A DNA stretch of 29,983 nucleotides from a virus. The stretch covers positions 1 through 29,983 of IMG/VR virus record IMGVR_UViG_3300042924_007408. One strand, 5' to 3'. Positions 1 to 7,788 of this stretch are shown one piece after another. Under the pieces are notes generated by a model. It was not told where the DNA came from and ran no database searches. It worked only from the letters and a program-made list of their open reading frames with translations. Position 1 is the stretch's first letter. Each line of letters starts with the position of its first letter. A program made the translations under genes and the position numbers.

Positions 1-2
1 CA

Positions 3-980
3 TACAACCGCTCCACGTCCGCGTATACCAACCTTCGGTTTGATGCTCTGGAGGTTTTGTTCGCTACCGGCTCTAGCCCGGCGGAACGCATTCGCTTCAC
101 CACGACCGGACAGATCGGAGTCGGCACCAGCTCTCCAGGTACCAGAGTTCAGATCAGCAACAACGCCGGGCTTTCCGGAGGGTTCTCACACACGGATGGA
201 ACATCTACCTCCAACCTGTTCGTAGCTAGCGGAGTCGCTAAGTTTGGTGCATCTACTAACTCGCCGGTCGCGATTCTGACGAACAACATTGACAGAGTGT
301 TCATTGACACGTCTGGTCGGGTAAACGCCGGCATAAATGTCAATTCCTCGGCTTTTGTAGCGGCTAACGGTCTTATGACGGCCGGCGCTCACGGAAGCAG
401 CGGCACCGCGTTTGCCATCGCAAACACAAGCACCGCCAGCAGCAGCAACGTTGCACGGATGGGGTTTTTCCCCAACTCGGAGACCTACGAATCCGCTACG
501 ATTAGCGTAGAAAACCCCAATGCAACCTCCGGTGCGGGCGGAACGCTTATTTTTGGCGTACAAGGGATCGGTGGTTCTTCCAGCCCTCCCGACGAGAGGA
601 TGCGGATCACCGACGACGGACATGCTCTGATCGGCACCTCTAGCGTTGCCGGCGACTACACGAACAACCGGCGCGTGATGGGCGGAATCTTCGCTACTCG
701 AAGAAACGAAAATGTCGTCGCCAACAATACGACCACGACCATTGATTACTTTCCGTCTGGTGACGGGAACTATTTGGTCACGGTCTCCTTGAGCGGAAGC
801 GGGGCCCCCGCCACCTATAACGAAGTTGCCGTTGTTCGTGTGTCGTCAAGCACGTCTTCGGTGACAGTCCTTTCTGACGGTACCTCAATCACGATCTCCA
901 CTTCCGGACTGGACCTTCGCGTCCTGCACACATTTGGAAGTGCGCAGACCATCAAACACTCGATAATCCGACTGCTTTAA
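3..980 (+). CDS. tail-fibre-like virion protein, 5' end missing
   Basis: The reading frame is open from the first full codon at base 3, so the gene starts before the window; a TTG at 57 is in frame but has no reason to be the true start. The visible part contains short fibre-type repeats of the form E-R-[IM]-R-[FI]-T-x-x-G-x-[IA]-x-[VI]-G-T-S-S near bases 85-135 and 595-645, and is rich in Ser, Thr, Asn and Gly. Such repeats are typical of phage tail fibre or spike shafts and of their pre-chaperone regions. The C-terminal part (from about base 690) is a beta-rich domain ending in a short hydrophobic tail. It sits just before the lysis genes. The DNA is less GC-rich than the neighbouring genes, which fits exchange of host-range genes. 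The receptor-binding role is inferred; it could be another virion appendage. Confidence 0.7.
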   Translation, partial: YNRSTSAYTNLRFDALEVLFATGSSPAERIRFTTTGQIGVGTSSPGTRVQISNNAGLSGGFSHTDGTSTSNLFVASGVAKFGASTNSPVAILTNNIDRVFIDTSGRVNAGINVNSSAFVAANGLMTAGAHGSSGTAFAIANTSTASSSNVARMGFFPNSETYESATISVENPNATSGAGGTLIFGVQGIGGSSSPPDERMRITDDGHALIGTSSVAGDYTNNRRVMGGIFATRRNENVVANNTTTTIDYFPSGDGNYLVTVSLSGSGAPATYNEVAVVRVSSSTSSVTVLSDGTSITISTSGLDLRVLHTFGSAQTIKHSIIRLL

Positions 981-991
981 CGGAGAAGCCC

Positions 992-1309
992 ATGAATACT
1001 TACTGGAAAGTGGTGCAGATGGACTGTGCCCCACAGTCCGCTCAGGGATCGAACTACGTGACCACCGTCCATTGGCGGTGTTTTGCAGAAGATGGAGCCG
1101 TTTCGGAATCCGTCTACGGCGCCCAGAACCTTCCTGAAAGCACCAACCAGGCGTTTGTTCCATACCCCCAGCTCACGGAGCAGGTGGTGCTCGGATGGAT
1201 CTGGGCAAACGGTGTGGACCGTATCGCGACGGAAAGCGCCGCGGCTGCCAAGGTGGATCTGATCAAGAATCCGCCATCCGTATCGCCCCCGGTTCCGTGG
1301 GCCCCGTAA
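992..1309 (+). CDS. small conserved phage protein (DUF7936-like)
   Basis: A 105-residue protein starting at ATG 992, with GGAGAAG at 982-988 as ribosome site. The pattern WKVVQMDC near the N-terminus, then a VHWRC strand, a VYGxQNLP segment, a P-Y-x-x-L-T-E-Q-V-V-L-G-W-I-W stretch and an NPP...PPxPW ending is recalled from small phage proteins grouped as DUF7936. Their function is not known. The gene sits between a tail fibre gene and the lysis cassette, a position where fibre-associated or assembly proteins are common, so a virion or assembly role is possible. No membrane segment or signal peptide is visible. Confidence 0.7.
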   Translation: MNTYWKVVQMDCAPQSAQGSNYVTTVHWRCFAEDGAVSESVYGAQNLPESTNQAFVPYPQLTEQVVLGWIWANGVDRIATESAAAAKVDLIKNPPSVSPPVPWAP

Positions 1310-1334
1310 TCACCAGTCGATGAAGGAGAGAACC

Positions 1335-1526
1335 GTGACGAAGCCGATCGAAAACCTGACCCTCAGCACCCCGCTTGTGAATGCGCTGCTGAACTACCTT
1401 TCCTCGCGTCCGTTCGCGGAAGTCGAGGGCTTGATCAACGGCATCCGCGAGCAGGCGGCGCCGCAGCTTCGGGAGCCGGTGCCGGTCGAGACCGCGCATC
1501 CGGAGACCCCGACCAAGGAGGAGTGA
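1335..1526 (+). CDS. small hypothetical protein upstream of endolysin
   Basis: A 63-residue protein. The start is taken as GTG 1335 because AAGGAGAG at 1323-1330 is correctly spaced before it; an in-frame ATG at 1320 lies inside that ribosome site and would add five residues. The N-terminal half is a helix-prone stretch (LSTPLVNALLNYLSSRPFAEVEGLI) and the C-terminal third is Pro/Glu/Thr-rich and disordered. Its stop at 1524-1526 is three bases before the amidase start. Similar small proteins occur next to phage amidase genes, but I know no function for them. Confidence 0.7.
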   Translation: MTKPIENLTLSTPLVNALLNYLSSRPFAEVEGLINGIREQAAPQLREPVPVETAHPETPTKEE

Positions 1527-1529
1527 CCG

Positions 1530-2042
1530 ATGGCGCTCTTCCTCTCCGCGGGCCATGGTGCTGGAGACCCGGGCGCTGTCTGGAAGGGTTTTCGTGAGCA
1601 TGACGAGGCGGTGCTCTGGGTAGCGGCGATCGCCCGGCGCCTACCCGGTGCGCTTGTCGTGCCCACGGGCACCCTCGGTCAGAAGGTGCGCTGGATCAAC
1701 GCCCGCGCCAAGCGAAGCGACCTGGCGGTCGAGATGCACTTCAACGCGGCCACCCCGACCGCCCGCGGCGCGATGACCCTGTACTCGCCCGGCTCCCGGC
1801 ACGGCGAGGACGCGGCAAGCCTGGTGCACCCGGCGCTGCTTGGCTACTTCCAGCCGGATCTCGGGATCCGCAAGGGCTACTTCCGCGGCGACCCCAAGAA
1901 TCCGCCCCTGCACTTCTTGAAGGCCACCGCCTGCACCGCGCTCATTCTGGAGCCGGAGTTCGTTTACCATGCGGAGTCGATACGCCTCGCTCGTGAGGCG
2001 TGTTGTGATGCTCTTGCAACTGCGCTGAGGAGATGGGTATGA
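1530..2042 (+). CDS. N-acetylmuramoyl-L-alanine amidase (endolysin)
   Basis: A 170-residue zinc amidase of the Amidase_3 type, which cuts the bond between muramic acid and the stem peptide in peptidoglycan at the end of infection. Visible motifs are SAGHGAGDPGA with H9 as first zinc ligand, E26 in REHDEAV as likely second ligand, EMHFNA with H70 as third ligand, and LEPEFV with E141 as catalytic Glu. The length equals a bare catalytic domain; there is no cell-wall-binding domain, signal peptide or anchor, so it must be released by a holin. The ribosome site AAGGAGGAG lies at 1514-1522. Its stop overlaps the next start as ATGA at 2039-2042, so lysis genes are translationally coupled. Confidence 0.93.
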   Translation: MALFLSAGHGAGDPGAVWKGFREHDEAVLWVAAIARRLPGALVVPTGTLGQKVRWINARAKRSDLAVEMHFNAATPTARGAMTLYSPGSRHGEDAASLVHPALLGYFQPDLGIRKGYFRGDPKNPPLHFLKATACTALILEPEFVYHAESIRLAREACCDALATALRRWV

Positions 2043-2263
2043 CCGACGAAAAGATCGTTACCGTGACGGACTGGGCCGCTGGCGCGGCGAAGTCCAAGCT
2101 GGTGTGGCTGGGTGTCCTGCTCACCGTTCTGTCCACCGTGGCCGCGAACCTTGAGGCGTGGGCCCCGCTCTTTGGCTCCTGGGGTCCGGTCGTGGGCCAG
2201 GTGCTGGGCGTGGTCATCATCGTCCTGCGGGCTGTGACCAACACGGCGCTTCCGCACAAGTGA
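2039..2263 (+). CDS. holin-like two-pass membrane protein
   Basis: A 74-residue protein. ATG 2039 is preferred over the in-frame ATG 2033 because it overlaps the endolysin stop (ATGA) and lies six bases after GAGGAG. Two hydrophobic segments are visible, about residues 20-38 and 50-66, separated by a short turn with W41 and W48, and the C-terminus is short and basic (ending PHK). Size, topology and position directly after the amidase and before the spanins fit a small class II-type holin that lets the endolysin reach the cell wall. The holin role is inferred from context; sequence alone shows only a two-pass membrane protein. Confidence 0.8.
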   Translation: MTDEKIVTVTDWAAGAAKSKLVWLGVLLTVLSTVAANLEAWAPLFGSWGPVVGQVLGVVIIVLRAVTNTALPHK

Positions 2264-2721
2264 TCCGATCCGGCCTCCCGTACCTGCTGCTTGCGATCCT
2301 GCTGATCGGGGTTGGTGGGTATGCGGGGCATTGGATCATGGAGCGGGGTCGTGCCGAACTGCGCCCTACGGTGGCGCAGCTTGAGCGCGACCTCGCCTCC
2401 GAGCGGGCCGCCCGCAAGAGGGCAGAGGAGATTTCTAATGCGTACGCGACAGAGCTTGATGGCTTGCGCAGCCGTCCCGTGCCTGCTGCTCCTGTTCGGC
2501 TGTGCCGCGCCCCCGCGGTGCCCCGAACCCCTTCGGCCCCCGAAGGAGCTGCTGGTCCCTCCGCCCCCGCCGGGGGCGGTGTCGGACCGACTGGAGCAGA
2601 TTCTGGAGAAGGGGCAGGCCCCGACATCGGGCCCGAGCTGAGGGGTCTTGCGCTGCAATGCGACAAGGAAAACGCGAAGCTTCGGGCCTTGCAGCAATGG
2701 GCAGGCGGCCTCGGGAACTGA
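2260..2721 (+). CDS. Rz-like inner-membrane spanin
   Basis: A 153-residue protein. GTG 2260 overlaps the holin stop (GTGA), deciding the start. It has an N-terminal membrane segment at about residues 6-25, then a charged helical stretch at 27-70 (ERGRAELRPTVAQLERDL, RAARKRAEEI) likely to form a periplasmic coiled coil, then a Pro/Gly/Ala-rich middle (73-125), and a C-terminal helix with CDKENAKLRAL. This is the architecture of Rz-type i-spanins, which with Rz1 bridge the two membranes and fuse them at lysis. The Pro-rich middle is where the Rz1-like gene overlaps in another frame, so its odd composition is probably imposed by the overlap. Confidence 0.82.
   Translation: MIRSGLPYLLLAILLIGVGGYAGHWIMERGRAELRPTVAQLERDLASERAARKRAEEISNAYATELDGLRSRPVPAAPVRLCRAPAVPRTPSAPEGAAGPSAPAGGGVGPTGADSGEGAGPDIGPELRGLALQCDKENAKLRALQQWAGGLGN
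2438..2641 (+). CDS. Rz1-like outer-membrane lipoprotein spanin, nested in Rz
   Basis: A 67-residue protein encoded entirely inside the Rz-like gene in the +1 frame. ATG 2438 is preceded by AGAGGAG at 2424-2430. A signal peptide (MRTRQSLMACAAVPCLLLLFG) ends in a lipobox LLFG-C with C22 as the predicted lipidated residue. The mature part is Pro-rich (PLRPPKELLVPPPPPG) and ends in a short charged helix. A small, Pro-rich lipoprotein nested in Rz is the hallmark of Rz1 o-spanins, anchored in the outer membrane and binding the i-spanin. This strongly implies a Gram-negative host. A longer frame from 2312 exists, but only the 2438 start gives a lipoprotein signal. Confidence 0.88.
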   Translation: MRTRQSLMACAAVPCLLLLFGCAAPPRCPEPLRPPKELLVPPPPPGAVSDRLEQILEKGQAPTSGPS

Positions 2722-2736
2722 CGAGGTAGTACGGTC

Positions 2737-4590
2737 ATGGCCTTCTTTCGACTGTTTCTCAAGCCGGGCATCGACAAGCAGAACACCGAGTACGGTGCGG
2801 AAGGCGGCTGGACGGACGGCGACTATGTTCGCTTCCGCTACGGCCTGCCGGAGAAGATCGGTGGCTGGACGCAGTTCAACGGCTCCACGCCGGCGCTTGT
2901 GGGCATGGTCAGCGAGATCTTCTCCTGGAATGCTCTCAGCAATTCCCCCTACCTTGCAGTCGGAACCACCAAAAAGGTCTATATCTTTTATGGCGGTGGC
3001 TGGGGAGACGTCACCCCGATCCGTGACGTGAACTCCGGGGTAACGTTCGACACCACCAACGGCTCTACCACCATCGTTGTCAACGACACCGGCCACGGAG
3101 CAATCACCGGGGACTTTGTGACGCTTTCCAGCGTCTCCGGAAATCCCGGCGGCATTCCTAACGCCACCCTGGAAGTGGAGTACGAGATCACCAAGGTGCT
3201 GAACGCCAACTCCTACGAGTTGACGGCACCGGCGGCTGCAACCTCCACGGCGAGCGCTACGGGCAGCGCAACAGCTACCTACCAGATCAACGTCGGATCG
3301 GACGTCAGCTACTTCGACTTCGGATGGGGAACGGGCTCCTGGGGACTGAGCACCTGGGGCACTCCTCGGCCCGCATCCGTTGCGCTTACGCTGCTGTCGC
3401 GCGTATGGCAGTTTGATACTTTCGGAGAAAAGCTCATTCTGCAGTTCGTAGATGGCGGGCTGTACGAGTGGTCCCCGGCGGGCGGTATCACGACCCGTGC
3501 GACGGTGATTTCTGGCGCTCCTACAAAAAACAAGTACTCGTTGGTTTCGACCCCCGATCGCCACCTCGTAGTCCTTGGCACGGAATCCGTCATCGGCAAT
3601 CCAAATACCCAGGATCCGATGTACGTGCGCTTCTCCTCGCAGGAGAACATCAACGACTTCGTTGCCACCGCCACCAACACGGCCGGCGGGCAACGGCTCA
3701 CGGACGGTAATCGCATCGTCTCCGCGGTACGCTCGCGCGGTCAGATCCTGATCTGGACGGACACCTCCCTGCATGCCATGCAGTACGTGGGGCCTCCCTT
3801 CACCTTCTCGTTCCAGCAGCTTGGTGCCAACTGCGGCCTGATCGGTCCACACGCTTCTGTGGATGTGAACGGCGTGGCCTACTGGATGGCTCGCGACGCA
3901 TTCCACGTGTTCGACGGTACGGTCAAAAAGCTGCCGTGCACCGTGCAAGACTACGTGTTCAAGGACATCAACCTGGATCAGTTCCCGAAGGTACACGTCG
4001 GCGTAAACACCCAGTTCAACGAGGTGACCTGGTGGTACTGCTCTGCGAACAGCGAGCAGATCGACCGCTGCGTGACCCTCAACTACCTGGAGCAGGCCTG
4101 GTCGATCGGGACTCTTTCACGTACGGCCTGGGAAGACATCGGAACGTACAGCAAGCCTATTGCTTCTCAGTACCTGCCCAGCAGCACCAGCCCGACCATC
4201 TCCACGATCTATGGTCTGAAAGAGGGCCGGTCTCTTATATACAACCACGAAGACGGTCAGGATGCGGATGGCAGCCCGATCACCTCGTACATCTACTCGG
4301 GTTACTTCGACATTGGCGAAGGCGACCAGATGATGCTGATGTCCAAGTTCATCCCGGACTTCAAGAACCAAATCGGCAACCTTAGTGTTGAGTTGCGACT
4401 TCGACCGTATCCGCAAGCTACCGCCATACCGAGCTCGCTGGATCCGTACGTGATCGCCCCGGGCACTCAGTTCGTGAACACTCGCGCTCGCGGGCGTCAG
4501 ATCCAGCTACGTATTACGGGCACCGAGCTCGGTGGCAACTGGCGCTACGGCACGATGCGCGTTGACATCCAACCGGACGGTCTGCGGTGA
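2737..4590 (+). CDS. large virion protein, probably tail/neck component
   Basis: A 617-residue protein starting at ATG 2737 with a weak ACGAGG ribosome site. The N-terminus reads FRLFLKPGIDKQNTEYG then GGWTDGDYVRFRYGLPEKIGGW, a signature recalled from virion proteins of marine podoviruses that are sometimes annotated as P22 gp10-like stabilisation or tail proteins. The body is Gly/Trp/Tyr-rich and beta-strand rich, with repeated W-x-G-type blades (YLAVGTTKKVYIF, DTFGEKLILQFVDGGLYEWSP, HLVVLGTESV, RGQILIWTDTSLHAMQ), suggesting a beta-propeller-like core. A Ser/Thr/Ala-rich insert lies around residues 95-185. The stop overlaps the next start (GTGA). A tail hub or neck role is inferred. Confidence 0.68.
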   Translation: MAFFRLFLKPGIDKQNTEYGAEGGWTDGDYVRFRYGLPEKIGGWTQFNGSTPALVGMVSEIFSWNALSNSPYLAVGTTKKVYIFYGGGWGDVTPIRDVNSGVTFDTTNGSTTIVVNDTGHGAITGDFVTLSSVSGNPGGIPNATLEVEYEITKVLNANSYELTAPAAATSTASATGSATATYQINVGSDVSYFDFGWGTGSWGLSTWGTPRPASVALTLLSRVWQFDTFGEKLILQFVDGGLYEWSPAGGITTRATVISGAPTKNKYSLVSTPDRHLVVLGTESVIGNPNTQDPMYVRFSSQENINDFVATATNTAGGQRLTDGNRIVSAVRSRGQILIWTDTSLHAMQYVGPPFTFSFQQLGANCGLIGPHASVDVNGVAYWMARDAFHVFDGTVKKLPCTVQDYVFKDINLDQFPKVHVGVNTQFNEVTWWYCSANSEQIDRCVTLNYLEQAWSIGTLSRTAWEDIGTYSKPIASQYLPSSTSPTISTIYGLKEGRSLIYNHEDGQDADGSPITSYIYSGYFDIGEGDQMMLMSKFIPDFKNQIGNLSVELRLRPYPQATAIPSSLDPYVIAPGTQFVNTRARGRQIQLRITGTELGGNWRYGTMRVDIQPDGLR

Positions 4591-5300
4591 GCAAGATCAA
4601 CAACGTCCGCCTGCCGAACGCTGCCACGCAGGGCTACAGCGCCGAGCAGTTCAACCAGCTGGTGCGCTCGCTTGAGCAGGTCATCCTGCAGCTGAACACC
4701 ACGTACGTGCCCACGGTCAGCGAATCACGGGCCACGGCCCTCAGCTGGTTCTCCGGCGGAAACGCAGCAGGCGGCGGCTTCGCCGGCGGCATCCGCGGGT
4801 TCCAGTTGAGCAACGGCATCCTGCTGCCCAACGCCATGCTGGTGTCGGATGCTGACCAGACCAATGCCAGCGTCACGGGCGAGAACCTTGTCACCTACAC
4901 GATCAACTCCTCGTTGACCGGAATCCGCATCGTGGACAACTCAAAGATTTATGTCCCGTGCGGCGGGAACTATCTGGTGTCGTTCTCGCTGCAGGTGACC
5001 AACCGCAGCAACAGCGCCGGGGTATTCGAAGTGTGGGCCAAGGACACCGGAGTGAACTTTGCGTCGAGCAACACGCGCTACGACATTCCGGCCCGGAAGA
5101 GCGCTACCGACTGGTCGCATATCGTGCCGGCGGTAACGGGCATTTTCACGGTCAACGACCCCTCCACCAACTTCCTGCAGCTCGCGTGGTGGTCGGACAA
5201 CCTGGACGTGTATTTGGAACACTACGCGGTAGGGGTCTCTCCTGCCCGCCCGGCCATCCCGTCGGTCATCCTGACCATCAGTTTCATCTCCGGGGTCTGA
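4587..5300 (+). CDS. small virion surface protein with jelly-roll-like C-terminus
   Basis: A 237-residue protein from GTG 4587, overlapping the previous stop. The N-terminal 45 residues form a helix (AEQFNQLVRSLEQVILQLNTTY) that could attach to the particle or trimerise; a Gly-rich linker (WFSGGNAAGGGFAGGIRG) follows. The C-terminal about 110 residues alternate hydrophobic and polar positions and include GGNYLVSFSLQVTN, a DIPARK segment and an NDPSTNFLQLAWWSDNLDVYLEHY segment, the style of C1q/TNF-like jelly-roll domains found in phage head or tail decorations. It is probably a fibre or decoration protein made with the neighbouring virion proteins. The assignment is by pattern only. Confidence 0.65.
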   Translation: MSKINNVRLPNAATQGYSAEQFNQLVRSLEQVILQLNTTYVPTVSESRATALSWFSGGNAAGGGFAGGIRGFQLSNGILLPNAMLVSDADQTNASVTGENLVTYTINSSLTGIRIVDNSKIYVPCGGNYLVSFSLQVTNRSNSAGVFEVWAKDTGVNFASSNTRYDIPARKSATDWSHIVPAVTGIFTVNDPSTNFLQLAWWSDNLDVYLEHYAVGVSPARPAIPSVILTISFISGV

Positions 5301-5301
5301 C

Positions 5302-5634
5302 ATGGCAATCAGCTACCTTCGCAAATACCTGACACCCGCGGCGGCTACGGAGACCACGATCTACACGGCCCCGGATGCGACCACCGCGGTCATCTCTTCG
5401 CTTCGCGCGACCAACGAAAGCGCGAACCTGGCCAGCCTGACCGTCGCTCTCTATCCGGGCGGCGGCGCGACCCCGTACTACCTGCTTCGGGCGTACTCGC
5501 TACCGTCGAACCAGACGATGGACGCTTTCAGCGGGATCGCCTGCGTACTGGAGTCCGGGGACGTTCTCAAGGTCACCTCTACGCAGGCCTCGGTCGATTT
5601 CTACCTCTCGTACATGCAACTGGATCGGACCTAG
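5302..5634 (+). CDS. small virion protein, beta-sandwich type
   Basis: A 110-residue protein from ATG 5302, one base after the upstream stop; no strong ribosome site is seen, so coupled translation is likely. It is strand-rich: ETTIYTAPDATTAVISSLRATNES, then LTVALYPGGGATPYYLLRAYSLPSNQTMDAFSGIACVLESGDVLKVTS and a terminal FYLSYMQLDRT. The same series of strands is common in small phage structural proteins that follow tail genes. It resembles half of a beta sandwich and may decorate the particle or act as a fibre adaptor. No enzymatic residues are apparent. Confidence 0.65.
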   Translation: MAISYLRKYLTPAAATETTIYTAPDATTAVISSLRATNESANLASLTVALYPGGGATPYYLLRAYSLPSNQTMDAFSGIACVLESGDVLKVTSTQASVDFYLSYMQLDRT

Positions 5635-5647
5635 GAGTGGACAAGAC

Positions 5648-5752
5648 GTGGGCGTTTGCTCAATAATCGCCCCCATCTTCGCGTCCTTTCCCGGCGCGCT
5701 ACCCGCTCCAGGGTACTCGGCACTCAACGGAAAGGACCCCCATGCAAAATGA
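5648..5752 (+). CDS. possible 34-residue peptide between virion genes
   Basis: An open frame from GTG 5648 to TGA 5752 fills the otherwise empty 107-base gap between two virion genes and overlaps the next start by 11 bases. AGGAG lies at 5634-5638, ten bases before the start. The peptide begins MGVCSIIAPIFASFPG and is hydrophobic in its first half. Packed phage genomes often hide such genes, but the length is short enough to arise by chance, so this is a weak call. Confidence 0.33.
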   Translation: MGVCSIIAPIFASFPGALPAPGYSALNGKDPHAK

Positions 5753-7787
5753 AGGCATCATGGCGTTGCCCGAGGGCGCGCCCATGCAGGACCAGGCCCA
5801 GAGCCTGCCGTTCGTCTCCAGCGCGGACTCCTACGATGCCGCGCTGACCGCGCTTGGCCAGACCAGCGGAGACCCCCAACAGAGCTCGGCCGTCCGCCAG
5901 GCGGTCAGGGAGGCCGCTTCCGAACTCGACCTCAGCCCGGCTGAGATGGCCTCGGTGCTGGAGGTTCTGGAGCACATGTCCCAGAACCCGGAGCAGTACC
6001 CGGAGCTTCGGGCGCAGTTGATCCAGGCGGGCATGATGGATCCGGAGGACCTTCCGGAGCAGTACGACCCGTCCGTGCTCGGCGTGGCGATCATGGTGCT
6101 CAACGAGGCCATGAGCGACCAGGCGCAGGGCGCGGCTGCGCCCATGCAGATGGGCCCGGCGATGCCCGAGATGCCCTCCGGTTTCGCCCAGGGCGGCCTC
6201 GCGGACGTTGCCAAGCACCTGGCCTCCCAGGGCCGCTACGGCGACACCATGCTCGCCCACATCACCCCGGAAGAGGCCCGGCTGCTCAAGTCCCGCGGCG
6301 GCTCGGGCACCATCAACCCGGTCACCGGGCTGCCTGAGTTCTTCCTCAAGAAGCTCTTCAAGAAGGTCGGCAAGGCCGTCAAGAAGGCCCTCAAGAACCC
6401 CCTGGTCCGCATCATCGCCACCGTCGCATTGGCCACGGTCCTCGGCCCGGCAGGCTTTGCCGTCGTTGGCTCCAAGGCCGCTGCGGGAGCGCTTGCCAGC
6501 GGCGCGGTCACCGCGGCCTCCGGCGGCAAGATGCGCGATGTGCTCGTCTCTGCGGCCACCGGCTACTTCGGCGCAGGCGGCAAGGTCGGCGGCATCAACC
6601 CTGCCGCCGCGATCGCCGGCAAGGTCGGCATGGGCGCGGTCGGCACCGGCATCGGCGCAGGCGTCACGGGCGCAGGCATCGGCCTTCTGGCGGGCATGAA
6701 GCCCGAGGATGCGCTGCGTATGGGCGCGCTCCAGGGCGTGGCCGCAGGCGGCACAGAGGCCTTCCAGAACATGCTCGCGGGCCGCGGTCAGGTGCCCGCG
6801 CAGCAGGCCCCAGCACAGAGCCCGGCTCCCGGCGCGGAAATCACGTCTCCCGAGCAGGCCATGGCCGCAGCAAATGCCCAGGCCGCCCCCGCAGCGGAGC
6901 TTCCGCCAGGCTTTTCCGCCTCGCCCTCGGGCCAGGTGCCTACGAACTCCTCGGTGCCGTATGTCCAGCCCTCCGGGGCATCCGTGGACGGGTACCAGCA
7001 GGCGCTGGCCCGGGCCACCAACCTTTCCGCGGGCCCGACTGCGCCGGCGCAGAGCTTTGCCGGTCGGGCAGGCTCGTTCTTCACCTCTCCGTCCATGGAG
7101 ACCTTCAAGAACGCCTTCCTGGTCAACCCCAACGCCACCACCGCCCTGGGCCGCTATGCCCCGGGCGTCCTGTCTGGTCTCGCGCTGACGGGGGCCATGG
7201 GCGGCTTCAAGGGCGCCCCGGCGCAGGAAGACCCGCTCTTCAAGAGCAAGTACACCGGGGAAGACTACATCCGCGACAACCCGGAGAAGTTCAAGGGCGG
7301 GCTCACGCCGACCCAGCTCAAGCCCTTCAACCCGTTCGTGGAGACCCCGGCCTACGCGTGGCAGGGCACCCCGCCGGTCAGTCCGCAGTCCACTCCGCAA
7401 CCCATGATGGGCGGTCAGGTGCCGGTGTACATGCCGCCCCCGAACGTCATCACCAACATGCCCCAGGGCATCCCGCAGCCGTACAACATGCCCGGCATGT
7501 ACCAGATCCCGCGCCCGCCCGGCTACGCGAAGGGTGGGGACGTGGAGGGCGGCATCATGCACTTGAACCAAGGCTCACGGCCCACGCACTTCCCGCGCAA
7601 GCAAGGCGAGATCGCGGGCCCCGGCACGGGGACCTCGGATTCGATCCCGGCGATGCTGTCGGATGGCGAGTTCGTGTTCACCGCGCGCGCGGTGCGAAAC
7701 GCGGGCAACGGCAGCCGGCGCAAGGGTGCGCGGCGGATGTACAAGCTCATGAAGATGCTGGAAGGCGGCGCGGTCAAGGGGAAGTAA
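5742..7787 (+). CDS. virion protein with cationic amphipathic and membrane-like segments
   Basis: A 681-residue protein from ATG 5742, six bases after GGAAAGGA. Residues 1-190 are acidic and helical. Around 199-220 lies a Lys-rich amphipathic helix (FFLKKLFKKVGKAVKKALK), followed directly by an Ala/Gly-rich hydrophobic region to about residue 325. The middle is Pro/Gln/Ala-rich. Near the C-terminus is a compact motif (SIPAMLSDGEFVFTARAVRNAG) followed by a basic helix (RRKGARRMYKLMKMLEGG), recalled from virion proteins of marine podoviruses. It is the first of four large low-complexity proteins in a row, so an internal protein ejected with the DNA is the best guess; a membrane-active role is suggested by the amphipathic segment but not shown. 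Confidence 0.62.
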   Translation: MQNEGIMALPEGAPMQDQAQSLPFVSSADSYDAALTALGQTSGDPQQSSAVRQAVREAASELDLSPAEMASVLEVLEHMSQNPEQYPELRAQLIQAGMMDPEDLPEQYDPSVLGVAIMVLNEAMSDQAQGAAAPMQMGPAMPEMPSGFAQGGLADVAKHLASQGRYGDTMLAHITPEEARLLKSRGGSGTINPVTGLPEFFLKKLFKKVGKAVKKALKNPLVRIIATVALATVLGPAGFAVVGSKAAAGALASGAVTAASGGKMRDVLVSAATGYFGAGGKVGGINPAAAIAGKVGMGAVGTGIGAGVTGAGIGLLAGMKPEDALRMGALQGVAAGGTEAFQNMLAGRGQVPAQQAPAQSPAPGAEITSPEQAMAAANAQAAPAAELPPGFSASPSGQVPTNSSVPYVQPSGASVDGYQQALARATNLSAGPTAPAQSFAGRAGSFFTSPSMETFKNAFLVNPNATTALGRYAPGVLSGLALTGAMGGFKGAPAQEDPLFKSKYTGEDYIRDNPEKFKGGLTPTQLKPFNPFVETPAYAWQGTPPVSPQSTPQPMMGGQVPVYMPPPNVITNMPQGIPQPYNMPGMYQIPRPPGYAKGGDVEGGIMHLNQGSRPTHFPRKQGEIAGPGTGTSDSIPAMLSDGEFVFTARAVRNAGNGSRRKGARRMYKLMKMLEGGAVKGK

Positions 7788-7788
7788 C

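Noticed and set aside
1942-3996. 684-codon open frame on the minus strand
   Set aside because: It lies opposite the lysis and tail genes, has no ribosome site, and its protein is low-complexity Arg/Gly/His/Val-rich, a typical shadow in GC-rich DNA.
5650-5672. GGGCG/CGCCC hairpin as a terminator between virion genes
   Set aside because: Only five base pairs, a 13-base loop and no T-run; easily chance.
5724-7571. 615-codon open frame on the minus strand
   Set aside because: Antisense to a well-supported virion gene; composition (Arg, His, Gly, Leu) is that of a GC-rich shadow and no motif is seen.
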